From Sorex araneus (lineage: Eukaryota > Chordata > Mammalia > Eulipotyphla > Soricidae), in assembly GCF_027595985.1 (NCBI RefSeq), contig NC_073302.1, positions 98,254,734-98,318,733 of the forward strand: 64,000 bases of DNA. The letters are read 5' to 3'. The notes under the pieces are model-generated. The model searched no databases. It was given only the letters and a program-made list of their open reading frames with translations, and was not told the DNA's origin. Shown piece by piece: positions 10,573 through 20,116 of the stretch (positions are counted from its first letter, which is position 1; each line of letters begins with the position of its first letter). A program made the position numbers and the translations under genes.

Positions 10573-10660
10573 GAGTTCAAGATGCCGCTCTGTCTAACGT
10601 TCATCGATTTAAAGAAGAGTTCAAGATGCCGCTCTGTCTAACGTTCATCGATTTAAAGAA
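10573..10660 (+). repeat. Perfect 44-bp tandem duplication in RTE RT domain
   Basis: Positions 10573-10616 and 10617-10660 are identical. The unit encodes the FKMPLCLTFIDLKK block just before AFDSV. Because 44 is not a multiple of 3, the duplication shifts the frame between the copies. Confidence 0.95.
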
Positions 10661-10935
10661 GGCCTTTGATTCTGTTGAGACTGAAGTGGTCACGGAAGGC
10701 CTAGCCAAACAGGGGGTTCAAACTCAGTACATCAAGATCCACCATGAACTGTGTTATGGATTCACCACCAGGATCTCACCATTCTACAAGGAAGTGATCT
10801 TTGACATAAAAAGAGGAGTTTGGCAGGGTGATACCATTTCACCAAAACTCTTCATTGCCACCCTCAAGAACGTCATGCGATGATTGGAATGGGAAAGAAT
10901 GGGAGTGAAGATAGATGGTCGGTGTGAGGAACTGG

Positions 10936-11225
10936 CCCAGGACAGACCACAGGAATCTATTTAGCTTTCTTAAGTCTCTTTTTACAGGAGCCCACATTGT
11001 AGAATAACTTTTCTATCTGTCCCTGAGCAAGGAATTTGGATACAGGTACCCTGGGTCACAAGAAGGGTGGTGGTCAGACCAGATAACCAGACCCATATTA
11101 CACGACCCCTATCACAAGACCCAGGACTGCCCCCAGAACCGGGACATTCCTGAATATTGGCGTGAATACTGATCTCTAAAACCATAGGCTAAGGAGTGAT
11201 GTCCTTTTAAATGGATTGGTTAAGA
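10936..11225. other. Unidentified segment replacing the RTE FADD region
   Basis: The sequence between the RT part (to 10935) and the RTE C-terminal part (from 11226) has no RTE coding similarity in any frame. It occupies roughly where the YxDD-box region should be. No TG...CA ends or target-site duplication are obvious. It could be an LTR fragment or other insertion accompanied by loss of RTE sequence. Confidence 0.45.
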
Positions 11226-11512
11226 AAGTTTGTAATATTACAAATCTAGGCAGCCTGGAATGCCTTCAAGAGCACCGAAGAAGTGGTTAGGAGGACAATG
11301 AACCTCTGGCTCCAGGCACATCTTTTTGACTCCATTGTTCTTCCTGCACTAACATACGCCTCAGAGACCTGGGCCTTGCAAAAATAGGACGAGAATGCTA
11401 TTCAGATATCCCAAAGAGGAATGGAAAGAGCTATGCTTGGAGTATCACATTTCACTCAAGTGAGAGAATCCGGAGTTCCGACCTCCATCAATGATCAAGA
11501 ATCAGGACGCTG
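11226..11512 (+). mobile_element. RTE relic, C-terminal part 1
   Basis: The translation gives AAWNAFKSTEEVVRRTMN, LFDSIVLPALTYASETWAL and ERAMLGVSHFTQVRESG. These are the typical post-RT region of RTE proteins, with the conserved LPALTYASETW and MERxMLG blocks. An in-frame stop follows ETWALQK. It ends where a solo LTR is inserted. Confidence 0.88.
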
Positions 11513-12187
11513 TGTTGGGACTGGACTGAGCTACCAGGGCGAGCCCATGTAGACTGTACCATACTACAGACAGGAACATAGGGACCCATGAAAATGGGCG
11601 AGATTTCTCGTGTGTCCTGACTGGTTTGGATGAAGCTGAACATTTTCCCCCTTCAGAAAAATAATTTCAGTATATTGAAAAGAACAGTTTTCCTTCTCTC
11701 ACAGAAGCCTGGCTAGTCTTTGATATGCAGATGATGTTAGCAGGCCTGACCTTTGATATTGTAAATTGTAGGCTCTGGCCCAGCCTAGTCTTTGGGGATG
11801 TAGATTTCAAGTTCTGCCTAGTTTGTATTTGACATGTAGATTTCTTGTAGCAGTCCAGTCTTGTCTTTGGGATGTAAATCCAAGTGCTTTTAGCCCAAGG
11901 AAGGTTTTGGTTTTAGTTTTGTATCTTCTTTCTTTCCGGAGGCCTAGATTACTGGCCTGCAGATACAAGGAAATAATGTTGCCTCAATGTTCTTTTTATA
12001 ACATCTTTTGATGCCTTTGGTGACGTCACTATATTGCGCCCTTTAGAGTTACCATGATCAATAAAAGGAGGTCCATGAGGCCCTCTGCCTTTGCTAAGAG
12101 CCATAGAGAGCCTTAGTCCTCCATGAAAGACATTTCTTCCACGTGCCTTATCTCAGCGCCTTGGACCGCATGAATATTCACACAACA
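11513..12187 (+). mobile_element. Solo LTR, family A variant, inserted in RTE
   Basis: The element begins TGTTGGGA and ends CACAACA, with a perfect 6-bp target-site duplication (acgctg) at 11507-11512 and 12188-12193. Removing the 675-bp element and one duplication copy restores continuous RTE coding sense across the junction, which confirms the borders. The U3-like part carries the same CRE (TGACGTCA, 12021-12028) and the same CAATAAAAGG box near 12058-12067 as the LTR at 2257-2888. From there to the 3' end the two LTRs do not match, so R/U5 is different. Confidence 0.92.
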
Positions 12188-12193
12188 ACGCTG

Positions 12194-12512
12194 TCCCGTT
12201 TGCCAAAGTGTCAAAAATCAGATGGGCCGGACACGTAATGTGATTTAGAGATGACTACTAGACTAGAGCTTTTACCGACTGGATTCCATGGGGTGTCAAA
12301 AGATGGTGTGGCTGCCCACCTATGAGATGGTCAGACTTCTTCGTCAAGAGCCTGAATGAATGTTTTGCGGCTCCTCATACTCCTGGAGGGAGCAGATACC
12401 ATTGGGCTACATTAGCACGCAACAGGGAGGAATGGAGTCGTTACTGACGCCCCTGATGCCCGCTCGAGCAAATTGAAGGTCAACAGGATGACAAGTGATA
12501 CAAGTGTATGCT
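12194..12512 (+). mobile_element. RTE relic, C-terminal end and 3' tail
   Basis: The translation resumes with SKIRWAGHVM, KRWCGCPPMRWSDFFVKSLNE, HWATLARNREEWSR and then the end of the reading frame. These are the conserved last blocks of RTE proteins. The terminal about 70 nt (12435-12505: TTACTGACGCCCCTG, CCCGCTCGAGCAAATTG, AGGATGACAAGTGATACAAG) match the tails of the non-polyA SINEs in this window. It ends in a short repeat-like TGATACAAGTG, not in polyA. Confidence 0.9.
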
Positions 12513-13769
12513 CTATAATAAGTAACTATGACTCTACTATAGTATTTCAGAAAGTCTCACTTTATTCCAACTTTCACTATTTACATTAAAGCTCATTTAT
12601 TCTGCCTTGCCATCCATGGTGTCTTTGTGCCTTTATGCCTTTATGCCTAGCTTGTATTTTCTACCAAGGCTTTCAAAAATGTTCAGTTTGGCTACTCGTC
12701 CCCATTCCAGTCTCATCACTGAACATTGTGTCTAGCCCTGTTGATGTGGTGCCATAAAGACAATTTTGCTCAGGAACACTGGTATCACTTGCCTTGCCCT
12801 CCTGAGCATATAGTTTCATCCTGGCACCTACACGCATCCTGAGTGTAATCCTAGCAACAGTGGTACCTGTGAGATGCCAGCACCACAGCACAGTGTTTGA
12901 TCTCTGAAGCACTACACCTGTCTGTTAGCCGCATAACCAAGGTATGCAACTCCTTAGTAGGTACCACACGGGTGTTTGAACTCCAGGTAAATGAAGGGAA
13001 TGGAGCAGGAGCATATAAACAAGAAGGGAATGGAGCAGGATCATATAAACAAATAAATATGTTTTAGAATGAACTTTTAATAAATGAGATAGACAGGTAT
13101 CTATAGCCCAGACTCTCAGGAAGCACATGGTTTTTATTCTAGATGTTAAAGATTATACTTATTGGAGCCCAGTGAACTGTATGGTAAAATTAAAATCTAA
13201 GATTCCACTTTTAGAAGTCTTAGAGAATGGTGTTCAGATGATTTATAGTATTTTTAAATTATTCTATTATTTAAAACAATTCTATTATTTAAAAAAGCAG
13301 AAAAGCTTGATTAAAGTCAAGACCCTATCCTTTAAAAATGGTTACATTGTACTTAGACCAGTACATTTGCATTTCAAAAATTATTTTCTTTGACGAATTT
13401 TTTCAAAATTTGTTTGCTACTTTCACCTAGAAAAAAACAGTAATTTGCATTACTGCTAAAATGATGTGATTGGCTCCAAGAAATTGGGTTAACAAGCTTA
13501 GTTTGTCAACATACTTTATTTTTCTTAACTCCGTTTGTTTTCAGACTTGTTACTTTGCTTAATCATTGATTCTATGGAGATGTAATATATAAGATATGGA
13601 CTCAAACAAGTGAAAAATCCCCCTGCACCCCCTCCCCCTGCCACACACAGATTGAAATAAATTAGGAATAGCGTTTGAGAGCTGTACTCAATATAGTTGG
13701 AAACTAGAGAGACAAATTATAATAGGAGGGAGAATATTAAGAAATTTGAATAATAAATCTCCATATTGT
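12513..13769. other. Intergenic, mostly unresolved
   Basis: No gene recognised. Positions 12670-12930 are moderately GC-rich and may be an old SINE, but I cannot place them. A 30-bp tandem duplication is at 12993-13052. The rest, 13060-13769, is AT-rich with no clear repeat. Confidence 0.45.
12993..13052 (+). repeat. 30-bp tandem duplication
   Basis: Two adjacent 30-bp units (GAAGGGAATGGAGCAGGA...CATATAAACAA) differ at one position. There is no evident function. Confidence 0.9.
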
Positions 13770-13935
13770 TTGAAAAAGAGGCTGGACCAAGTGAGATTCC
13801 CACCAGCAGTGAATGAAGGTTCTTTTTACCACATTCCAACATTTATATTTTTATTTTTTAAATATATGCCATTCTCACTGGTGTGAGGTAAAAATTTATT
13901 GCTGTTTTTATTTGTGCTTTTCAAATACTAAGTTA
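13770..13935 (-). mobile_element. Short L1 ORF2 3'-end fragment, antisense
   Basis: The reverse complement resembles the ORF2 C-terminal/3' region (the CACTGCTGGTGGGAAT zinc-knuckle-encoding block appears here in antisense as ATTCCCACCAGCAGTG). It is heavily decayed and short. Confidence 0.6.
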
Positions 13936-13984
13936 TAATGAGTAGTTTTTCTTATATTGTAGATTATCTGAATGTCTTATACAT

Positions 13985-14620
13985 CCAGACAGTGCTCACC
14001 AAAGCATTTACAGATCCAATATGTCCCCTACAAGGGCATTCATGACATTTTTCAAAGAAATAGACAAAACACTCCTGAGATTCATATAGTACAATAAATC
14101 CCCACAAATAGCTAAAACAATCCTTGGGAAAAAGAAGATGGGAGACATCATCTTCCCCAAATTCAAACTATACTACAAGGCAGTAGAAACTAAAACAGCA
14201 TGCTATTGGATTAGAGATATACCCACAGACCAATGAAATAGAATTGAATATACTGACACAGACCCTCAAATATATGATCACTTAATCTTTGATAATGGAG
14301 CAAAAAGTGTAAAGTGGATCAAGGAAAGCCTCTTCAACAAGTGGCTCTGGAAAAACCAGACCACTAAATGCAAAATACAAAACAAAAACAGATGAACACA
14401 TATCTCTAACACCATGCACAAAAAATCAGATAAAAATGGATTAAACATCTCAGTATCAGACCTGAATCCATCCATATGGTACACGGAGGAAAACACATGG
14501 GCAGCACTCTACATGGCACTGAAGCTAAAGGCATCTTTAAGGACGAAACATCACTGTCCAAGCAAGAACATTGAATGACAATCTGCAAAAAATTCTAGAA
14601 AAGGAATAGCACTTATTGCG
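13985..14620 (+). mobile_element. L1 ORF2 fragment, sense
   Basis: This segment is colinear with the post-RT part of ORF2 (the same region as 23860-24440 of the near-full-length L1): CATTTTTCAAAGAAATAGAC, AAGAAGATGGGAGACATC, AAAACAGCATGCTATTGG and onward to GCATCTTTAAGGACG. Multiple stops make it a pseudogene fragment. Confidence 0.85.
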
Positions 14621-14856
14621 GTCGTGGCCAGTCTAACCATAGAGGTTATTCATATGGATGATTTGTTTCACCTAAAGGACAAGATGTATTAGACAGTTAT
14701 TTAAATAATATTAATTTTTGAAAAAAAAGGTTTTATATCAGGTTGTATTGCTAATCATTTTTATAAAGAATCTTAAGTATTCACAAAAAGCATTTTTGTT
14801 ATATAAACTTTGCAATAAATAAAGTCATTATTTTATCAGGAGATAATTCTTTCTCT
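14621..14856. other. AT-rich gap
   Basis: AT-rich sequence between an L1 fragment and the target-site duplication of the next insertion; nothing recognised. Confidence 0.5.
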
Positions 14857-14868
14857 ATCTCTAAACTT

Positions 14869-15552
14869 ACACACACCTAGGTTCCTCTGCTGGTACCTTC
14901 ATGCATGAGGCCTGTCCAAGCGTGTGGAGAAGGACCTCCAACATGGCTGTGGCTAGGTTCCGGTGGGCTTCGGCCACTGGGAGCTATGCTCAGGGTGGGG
15001 AGGGAAGCTGGAGCCCATCCCCTCTGAGGGGCCCCAGGGAAGACAGCCAGGCATGCGGGCAAGAGACTCTCAGCTTCCCTCCCCACCCGGGCAGAGCTCC
15101 CGGCAGCCGAAGACCACCAGAACCTAGCTACAGACATGCTGCCCCTCTCCACACATTCTGGCAGGCCTCATGCATGAAGGTACCAGCAGAGGAACCCAGG
15201 TGTGTGTAATCCCATCAACGACCAACATCCAGAGAGAGACTTAAAAGCAACCTCTCAGAAGCTTTGAGGCCATGCAATATCTTTAGCCTACTTCTCCCTC
15301 TGGGAGAAACTGGCAATCTTCTGAGAGTTTCCTGCCCACATGGGACAGCCTTGCAAGCTTCCCATGGTGTATTCATATGCAAAATCCAGTAACAAGCTGG
15401 ATCTCATTCCCCTGACCCTGAAGACCCCCCAGTGCAACATCGTTAGGAGGGCCGAGTCGAGATGGACTTCTAAGATCTCAGAAAAAGGACAAAATGAGAT
15501 GTTACTGATCCCGCCCAAGAAATCGGTGATTAATGGGATTTTGTGATTCGTG
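14869..15552 (+). mobile_element. Long GC-headed RTE-tailed SINE with 5' foldback
   Basis: A single 684-bp insertion is flanked by a perfect 12-bp target-site duplication (atctctaaactt, 14857-14868 and 15553-15564). The right part (15071-15552) is the sense element: GC-rich head, GAGAGTTTCCTGCCCACATGG body module, and a tail ending GGTGATTAATGGGATTTTGTGATTCGTG. The left part (14869-15010) is an antisense copy of the element's own 5' region. Together with 15071-15207 it forms a near-perfect inverted repeat with arms of about 140 nt and a loop of about 60 nt. The antisense arm continues through the loop to the element's true 5' end (GCGGGCAAGAGA, antisense of TCTCTTGCCC). Open frames across it on both strands come from the palindrome and are not genes. 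Confidence 0.9.
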
Positions 15553-15564
15553 ATCTCTAAACTT

Positions 15565-15839
15565 GAATATTATGTATTGTTTTAATTCTCTTGAGGCTCA
15601 AGTTATCTACTTCTTTAACATCTATAATGGCATTGATTAAATTTTTTTCTCAAAATTACATGTTAAAATTGTGTTATGCATCTTATAAATCAATTTTATC
15701 AGCTTATAATAAAATAATAACTATCATATGCTGATATTTCAAGATACCTATAAATGTTAATTAATTATAATTGACATTATATTTTGTAGCATTTTTAGAA
15801 GAGTTTTATTCTTTTTTTGAGATTCATTTAATTCTGTTC
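15565..15839. other. AT-rich gap
   Basis: Very AT-rich sequence with no recognisable feature. Confidence 0.55.
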
Positions 15840-18740
15840 TCATATTTTTAAATTAAAGTATGATTTACAAAGTTATTTATAGTTGAATTTTAGACATACA
15901 ATATTGCAGAACCAATCCCACCATCAATGCCAGCTTCACTCACCAATGTTCCCATGTTCCCTTCCATTTCCTCCTCCCCAAGGTTGCCCTCTTGACAGGC
16001 ATGGCCCCATTAAAACTTTGTATTCCTTTATCTGTGGTATTATGAAATACCACAATGAGGGTATCATTCTGTGTTTATCCTTCTTCTGGCTTACTTCATT
16101 TAATAAGATGTCTCCCAGTTCCATCCATACTGTGGAAATTTGCATGATTTCATCATTCCTTAAAGCTGTGTAGCATTGCATTATGTAAATTCAATATCTT
16201 CATGATTCATTTATCTGTTGTTGAACATCTAGGTTGATTCCAAATCTTAGCTATTGTATTGAATTATACAATGAATAATGGTGTTCATACATTCTTTTGA
16301 ATGGATATTTTTATATCCTGGGATAGATACCTAAAAGTGGAATTTGTGGGTCATATGGAAGCTCAATTATGAGTTTACTGAGTATCCCTATGCTATTTTC
16401 CACAGGGATTAGGTGAGATAATGTTCTCACCAGCCCTGGATGACGATTCCTTTTTGGCTACATCCCTGCCAGCACAGAATGTTCCCAGTGGTTTTGATGT
16501 GTGTAATTCTCACAGGCATAAGATGACACTTCATTGTTGTCCTGATTTGGATTTCCCTAATATAAATTAATGATGAGCATTTTTTCATCTGCCTGTTGGC
16601 CACCTGTTGCTTTTTTTCAGATAAGTGTCTGTTCATATCCTCTCCCTATTTGTTATGAGGCTTTTAAACTTTTGTTGATCTTGTTTGAAAGCTATCTCTG
16701 CATCAAATCTTAGATTCTATGACTTTTATCTTCTGTCTTACTGATGTGGTATATTATGTTAATTGATTTACATATATTTTACCCTCCTTGCATCTCTGGG
16801 ATGAATTCCACTTGATCAGAGTGTATGATTTATGTGATATGTTATTGAATTTGGTTTGCAAAATTTTTTTTGAGGATCTTTGTATCTCTATGTTCATCAA
16901 TAATTTGGTCCGAGACTTTTTTTTTGTAATATCTCTGTCAGCTTTGTGTATCAGTATAATGTTAGTTTCATAGAAAGATTCCTGTTTCTTCAATATTTTA
17001 GAAAAGCTTAGCAATCAATGGCAGTAAGTCTTCTCTAAAGGTTTGATAAAACTCACCCATAAACCCATCTCTGTCAGAGCTTTTATTCTTGGGGAGATTC
17101 TTAATTACTGTTTCAATTTCCTCACTTGTAACTTAGGAACTTGTATGGACAGATCTGTTTCATCTAGAAGGACAAGATGTGTTGTGTAGTTACTTAAATA
17201 GTAAATAGTAACTGTTCAGGCTGTCTGCTTCCTTAAGTTTGGGATGGCTTCATGTTTCTAGGAATCCATCTATTTCTTCTAGGTCCTCCTGCTTTACAGA
17301 GTAGTGTTAATTCGAATTTCACACGTTGTCTTGGATTTCTGGGGTTCCTTTGTAATTTCTCCCCTTTTGCTCCTGATCCAATTTAGTTGAACGCTTTCTC
17401 TTTTGTGTCTTTTGAGTTAATCAATTGTTTATCTTCTCTATTGTTTTGAACAATCAGCTACTGGTTTCATTGGTTCTTTGGGCTGCTTTCTTGGTTTCTA
17501 TGTTGTTGGTTTCTGCTCTAGAATTTCTTATTTCTTTTCTTCTACTAGTCTTTGGATTCATTTACTGTTGGTCCTCCAGACATTGAAGGTGTGCATTTAG
17601 TTTGTTTATTTTATCCTTTTCTTCTTTCTTCATGTAGACCTGTATTCTTAATGATTCCACACCCCCAATAATTGCTTTTGTTGCACCCATAGACTTTGGT
17701 AACTTGTTTCTTCATTATCATTAGTCATAATGAACCTTTATAATTCTTCCTCTTTAATACATTTGTCATAAAGCAGGAATTTTTCAGTCTCCAGCTCTCA
17801 CAGTTTCTCCACATCTTTCTTTATGGTTAATATTAACCTTTGTGGTTAAGTTCTATCTTGTGGTCTTATAGAATCCTTGGTATGATTCTTACATTTGTGA
17901 ACTTATGTAAATTAAACTTAAGTCCTAAAATGTAAACTATCCTGAAGAATGTTCAAGGTGCATTAGAGAAGAATGTGTATTCAGCTCTTTTAGGATGGAA
18001 AAATCCATTAGTCCCAGATCTTCTAGTTTCTCACTTAGAAATCTTGTGTCTTTACTGATATCCTATCCAGTGGTGACAGTTGGGTGCTGAAGTCTCCTAC
18101 TATTATGGAAACTACTATCATGTTTCCACCCATGTGTTTCTCTAGGTTTGTGAGCAAAAGGCTTAAAAGCTTTGCTGACCCAACATTTGGTGCAAATATA
18201 TTGATTAGAGTTAGCTTTTCTTGGTCGATTTTCCCCTTGAGTCAGTAGTAATGTCTATCTCTGTCTCCTATACTTTCTTTAGATTGAATGCAGTTTGGTC
18301 TGTTATAAATATGACTGTCAAGCTTTTTAATTCTCCCATTGACTGGTATAATTGTTTTCCATCCTTTCACTGTGAACCTGTATCTACCTGTGATTTTTAG
18401 ATATGTTTCCTGTAAGCAGCAAATGGATATATTTTGTTTCCCAATCCATCCTGCATTTCTATGCACTTTGATGGCAGAATTTAGTTCTTGACATCCAGGG
18501 ATATTATGGATACATAGGTCTGTGTTGCCATTTTACAGTACAGAGTTGTGGCTTCTAAAATTGGTAATTTGGTTTATATAAGTAGCCTTTCAGTAGTTCA
18601 TACAGGGTAGGTATGTTTATCACAAATGTCAGCTCTTCTCTGTCTGACAATGTTTTTAATCTTATCTAAATAAGAACATTTTGGATAGTAGACTCTAGGT
18701 TGATAGTTTCATTCAGCAAATTAGTATGTCACTTTTTATT
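15840..18740 (-). mobile_element. Old L1, antisense, 3'UTR through ORF2 to its endonuclease end
   Basis: Read on the - strand from right to left, the element goes from the ORF2 endonuclease N-terminal half (near 18242-18466: NISICCLQETYL, FTVKGWKTI) through RT (16750-17100: KADRDITKKKS, NISHKSYTLIKW) to the C-terminal region (15936-16640: MQISTVWMELGDILLNEVSQ, TTMKCHLMPVRITHIK) and a decayed 3'UTR. The reading frame is destroyed by numerous stops and indels. It is more diverged than the other L1 copies and belongs to an older subfamily. Confidence 0.85.
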
Positions 18741-18757
18741 CTACTGTACCATTTCTT

Positions 18758-18936
18758 TTTGTTTGTTTGTTTGTTTTGTTTTTGGGTCACACCCGACGAT
18801 GCACAGGGGTTACTCCTGGCTCTGCACTCAGGAAGTACTCCTGGCCATGCTCAGGAGACCATATGGGATGCTGGGAATCAAACCCTGGTCAGTGCAAGGC
18901 AAACGCCCTACCCACTGTGCTATTGCTCCAGCCCCC
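18758..18936 (-). mobile_element. SOR-type SINE
   Basis: An antisense SOR copy with its A tail at the left as (TTTG)n, then GGGTCACACCCGACGATGC, the body, and the head ending TTGCTCCAGCCCC. A perfect 18-bp target-site duplication (tctactgtaccatttctt) is at 18740-18757 and 18937-18954. The low divergence and intact duplication mark it as young. Confidence 0.96.
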
Positions 18937-18954
18937 TCTACTGTACCATTTCTT

Positions 18955-19744
18955 ATGGGAGATCTGTTTTAGTTATGTAGTTACGCATGATAGTGCAGAG
19001 TTTGTGAAATAGGAATGCACCTCCCCAGCTTATACCCTCAATACAAGATATACATGAAATAATAGTGAGTGTGTGCAATTTTGGGTTTGAGGTTAGATTG
19101 AAGCCATAGGAAGCCAGCACCTGGTGAGGGCCAGGGTCCAACAACCTACAGGTTCATTTTTGTCTTATTTCCAATGTCGCATTATGTCACATTTTGTTAC
19201 ATAGAAACAGCTGCCAATCCTCTTGTTCCTCTTACTGTGTTTATTTTGTTAAAAGAATATTTTTAGTATCCAACCTTTCTAGCTAGCCAAATGTATAATT
19301 TTCCATCTGCAGGAATAAATATATGATGGGTACAAGTCATTTCAACCAGTGCCTCTGGTAAGCTGACAACTGGTATTGAAGTTTTTAAATAGCCTTTTCA
19401 TTGTTCATAGGGACTTTTGATTTATAGAAACAGTTTTCTTTGTAATTTTTTCAAGGGCTTCACTGGGGCCTCCTATTGTGAGCCTGTGCTATTTTGGAGG
19501 GAATGTCATAGAACAGACTTCCACTCACTCTTTGATTAGACTCCTGAAAGATGCTGAAATGGAAGTAAAAATAATTATTTTACTTTATCAAACTTTGTAT
19601 GCTTATTATCAAAAGCTTTTTTTCCAGTTTGAGAAACTAATGGCTATAAAATTGTATGTGGGAAGCACTAAAGAATTGAAACATTTAAATCATTTGGCTT
19701 TTAGACCTATATAGAAAAGAATACATTTTCTTTAAAATAAAAAT
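18955..19744. other. Intergenic, nothing recognised
   Basis: Mixed composition with no clear repeat. The 78-codon + strand open frame at 19478-19714 has no recognisable similarity, low complexity and no supporting splice or promoter signals. I do not call it a gene. Confidence 0.5.
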
Positions 19745-19879
19745 CAGCCTCCTCGACCCGCCCTTCCGGACCCAGCCTGCTCTGTGGCCCTGAGCACCCT
19801 GGGCTTCCCTCCCCGCGGGACTGACGGCTGAGTGGCCGGCACACCACCCCCAGCCCCTTGACCACTGTCGAGTTGTGGG

Positions 19880-19970
19880 AAAGGGGCGTGGCCTAATAGT
19901 CAGGGGCGTGGTCTAAGCAAAGTGGGCGTGGCCTCTTTACTGGCCAGCCAATGCTAACATGGCGGCAGAT
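19880..19970 (+). promoter_or_regulatory. L1 5'UTR promoter motif cluster
   Basis: Three GC/CACCC-type boxes (GGGGCGTGG at 19883-19891 and 19903-19911, GTGGGCGTGG at 19922-19931) are spaced about 20 bp apart. They are followed by a CCAAT box (19948-19952) and AACATGGCGGC (19956-19966), a strong match to the YY1 motif known near the start of human L1. Sp/KLF, NF-Y and YY1 binding is inferred from the motifs. The cluster sits about 150 bp upstream of the ORF1 start. Confidence 0.65.
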
Positions 19971-20116
19971 AGTTTCCTCAAAATCATATCCAAGACTAAC
20001 ATCCTAGCTATTCGCAAGCAGTAGGACAATAAAACACAAGACTTCACATAAAGATTGAAGGAATATCTCAGTGGGAGACCAGGTTCTACAAGTGGGAAAT
20101 AAAAAGGCAACCACTA

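Larger units (their letters stand above)
9640..10935 (+). mobile_element. RTE-clade LINE relic, central part (pre-RT and RT)
   Basis: Translated pieces in shifting frames give a pre-RT region (KLEKLCREVIKEDLKERKA, MTALKHPDGS), the finger region (LLYKKGDIHDIGNYHPI) and RT motifs (LTFIDLKKAFDSVETE, FDIKRGVWQGDTISPKLF), ending at a KIDGRCEE-like sequence. This motif set is characteristic of RTE/BovB-clade endonuclease-reverse transcriptases. The endonuclease domain is missing, so the copy is 5'-truncated. The FADD catalytic block that should follow is absent. A SOR SINE (10078-10254) and a 44-bp tandem duplication further break it. It is a pseudogene with no host function suggested. Confidence 0.9.

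Noticed and set aside
13770-14620. Antisense and sense L1 parts considered as one twin-primed insertion
   Set aside because: The inverted part corresponds to a region 3' of the sense part; twin priming would place a more 5' region in the inverted segment, and no common duplication was found.
14877-15209. Two overlapping Pro/Ser-rich frames on opposite strands
   Set aside because: Their mirror-image similarity comes from the SINE foldback palindrome, not from real genes.
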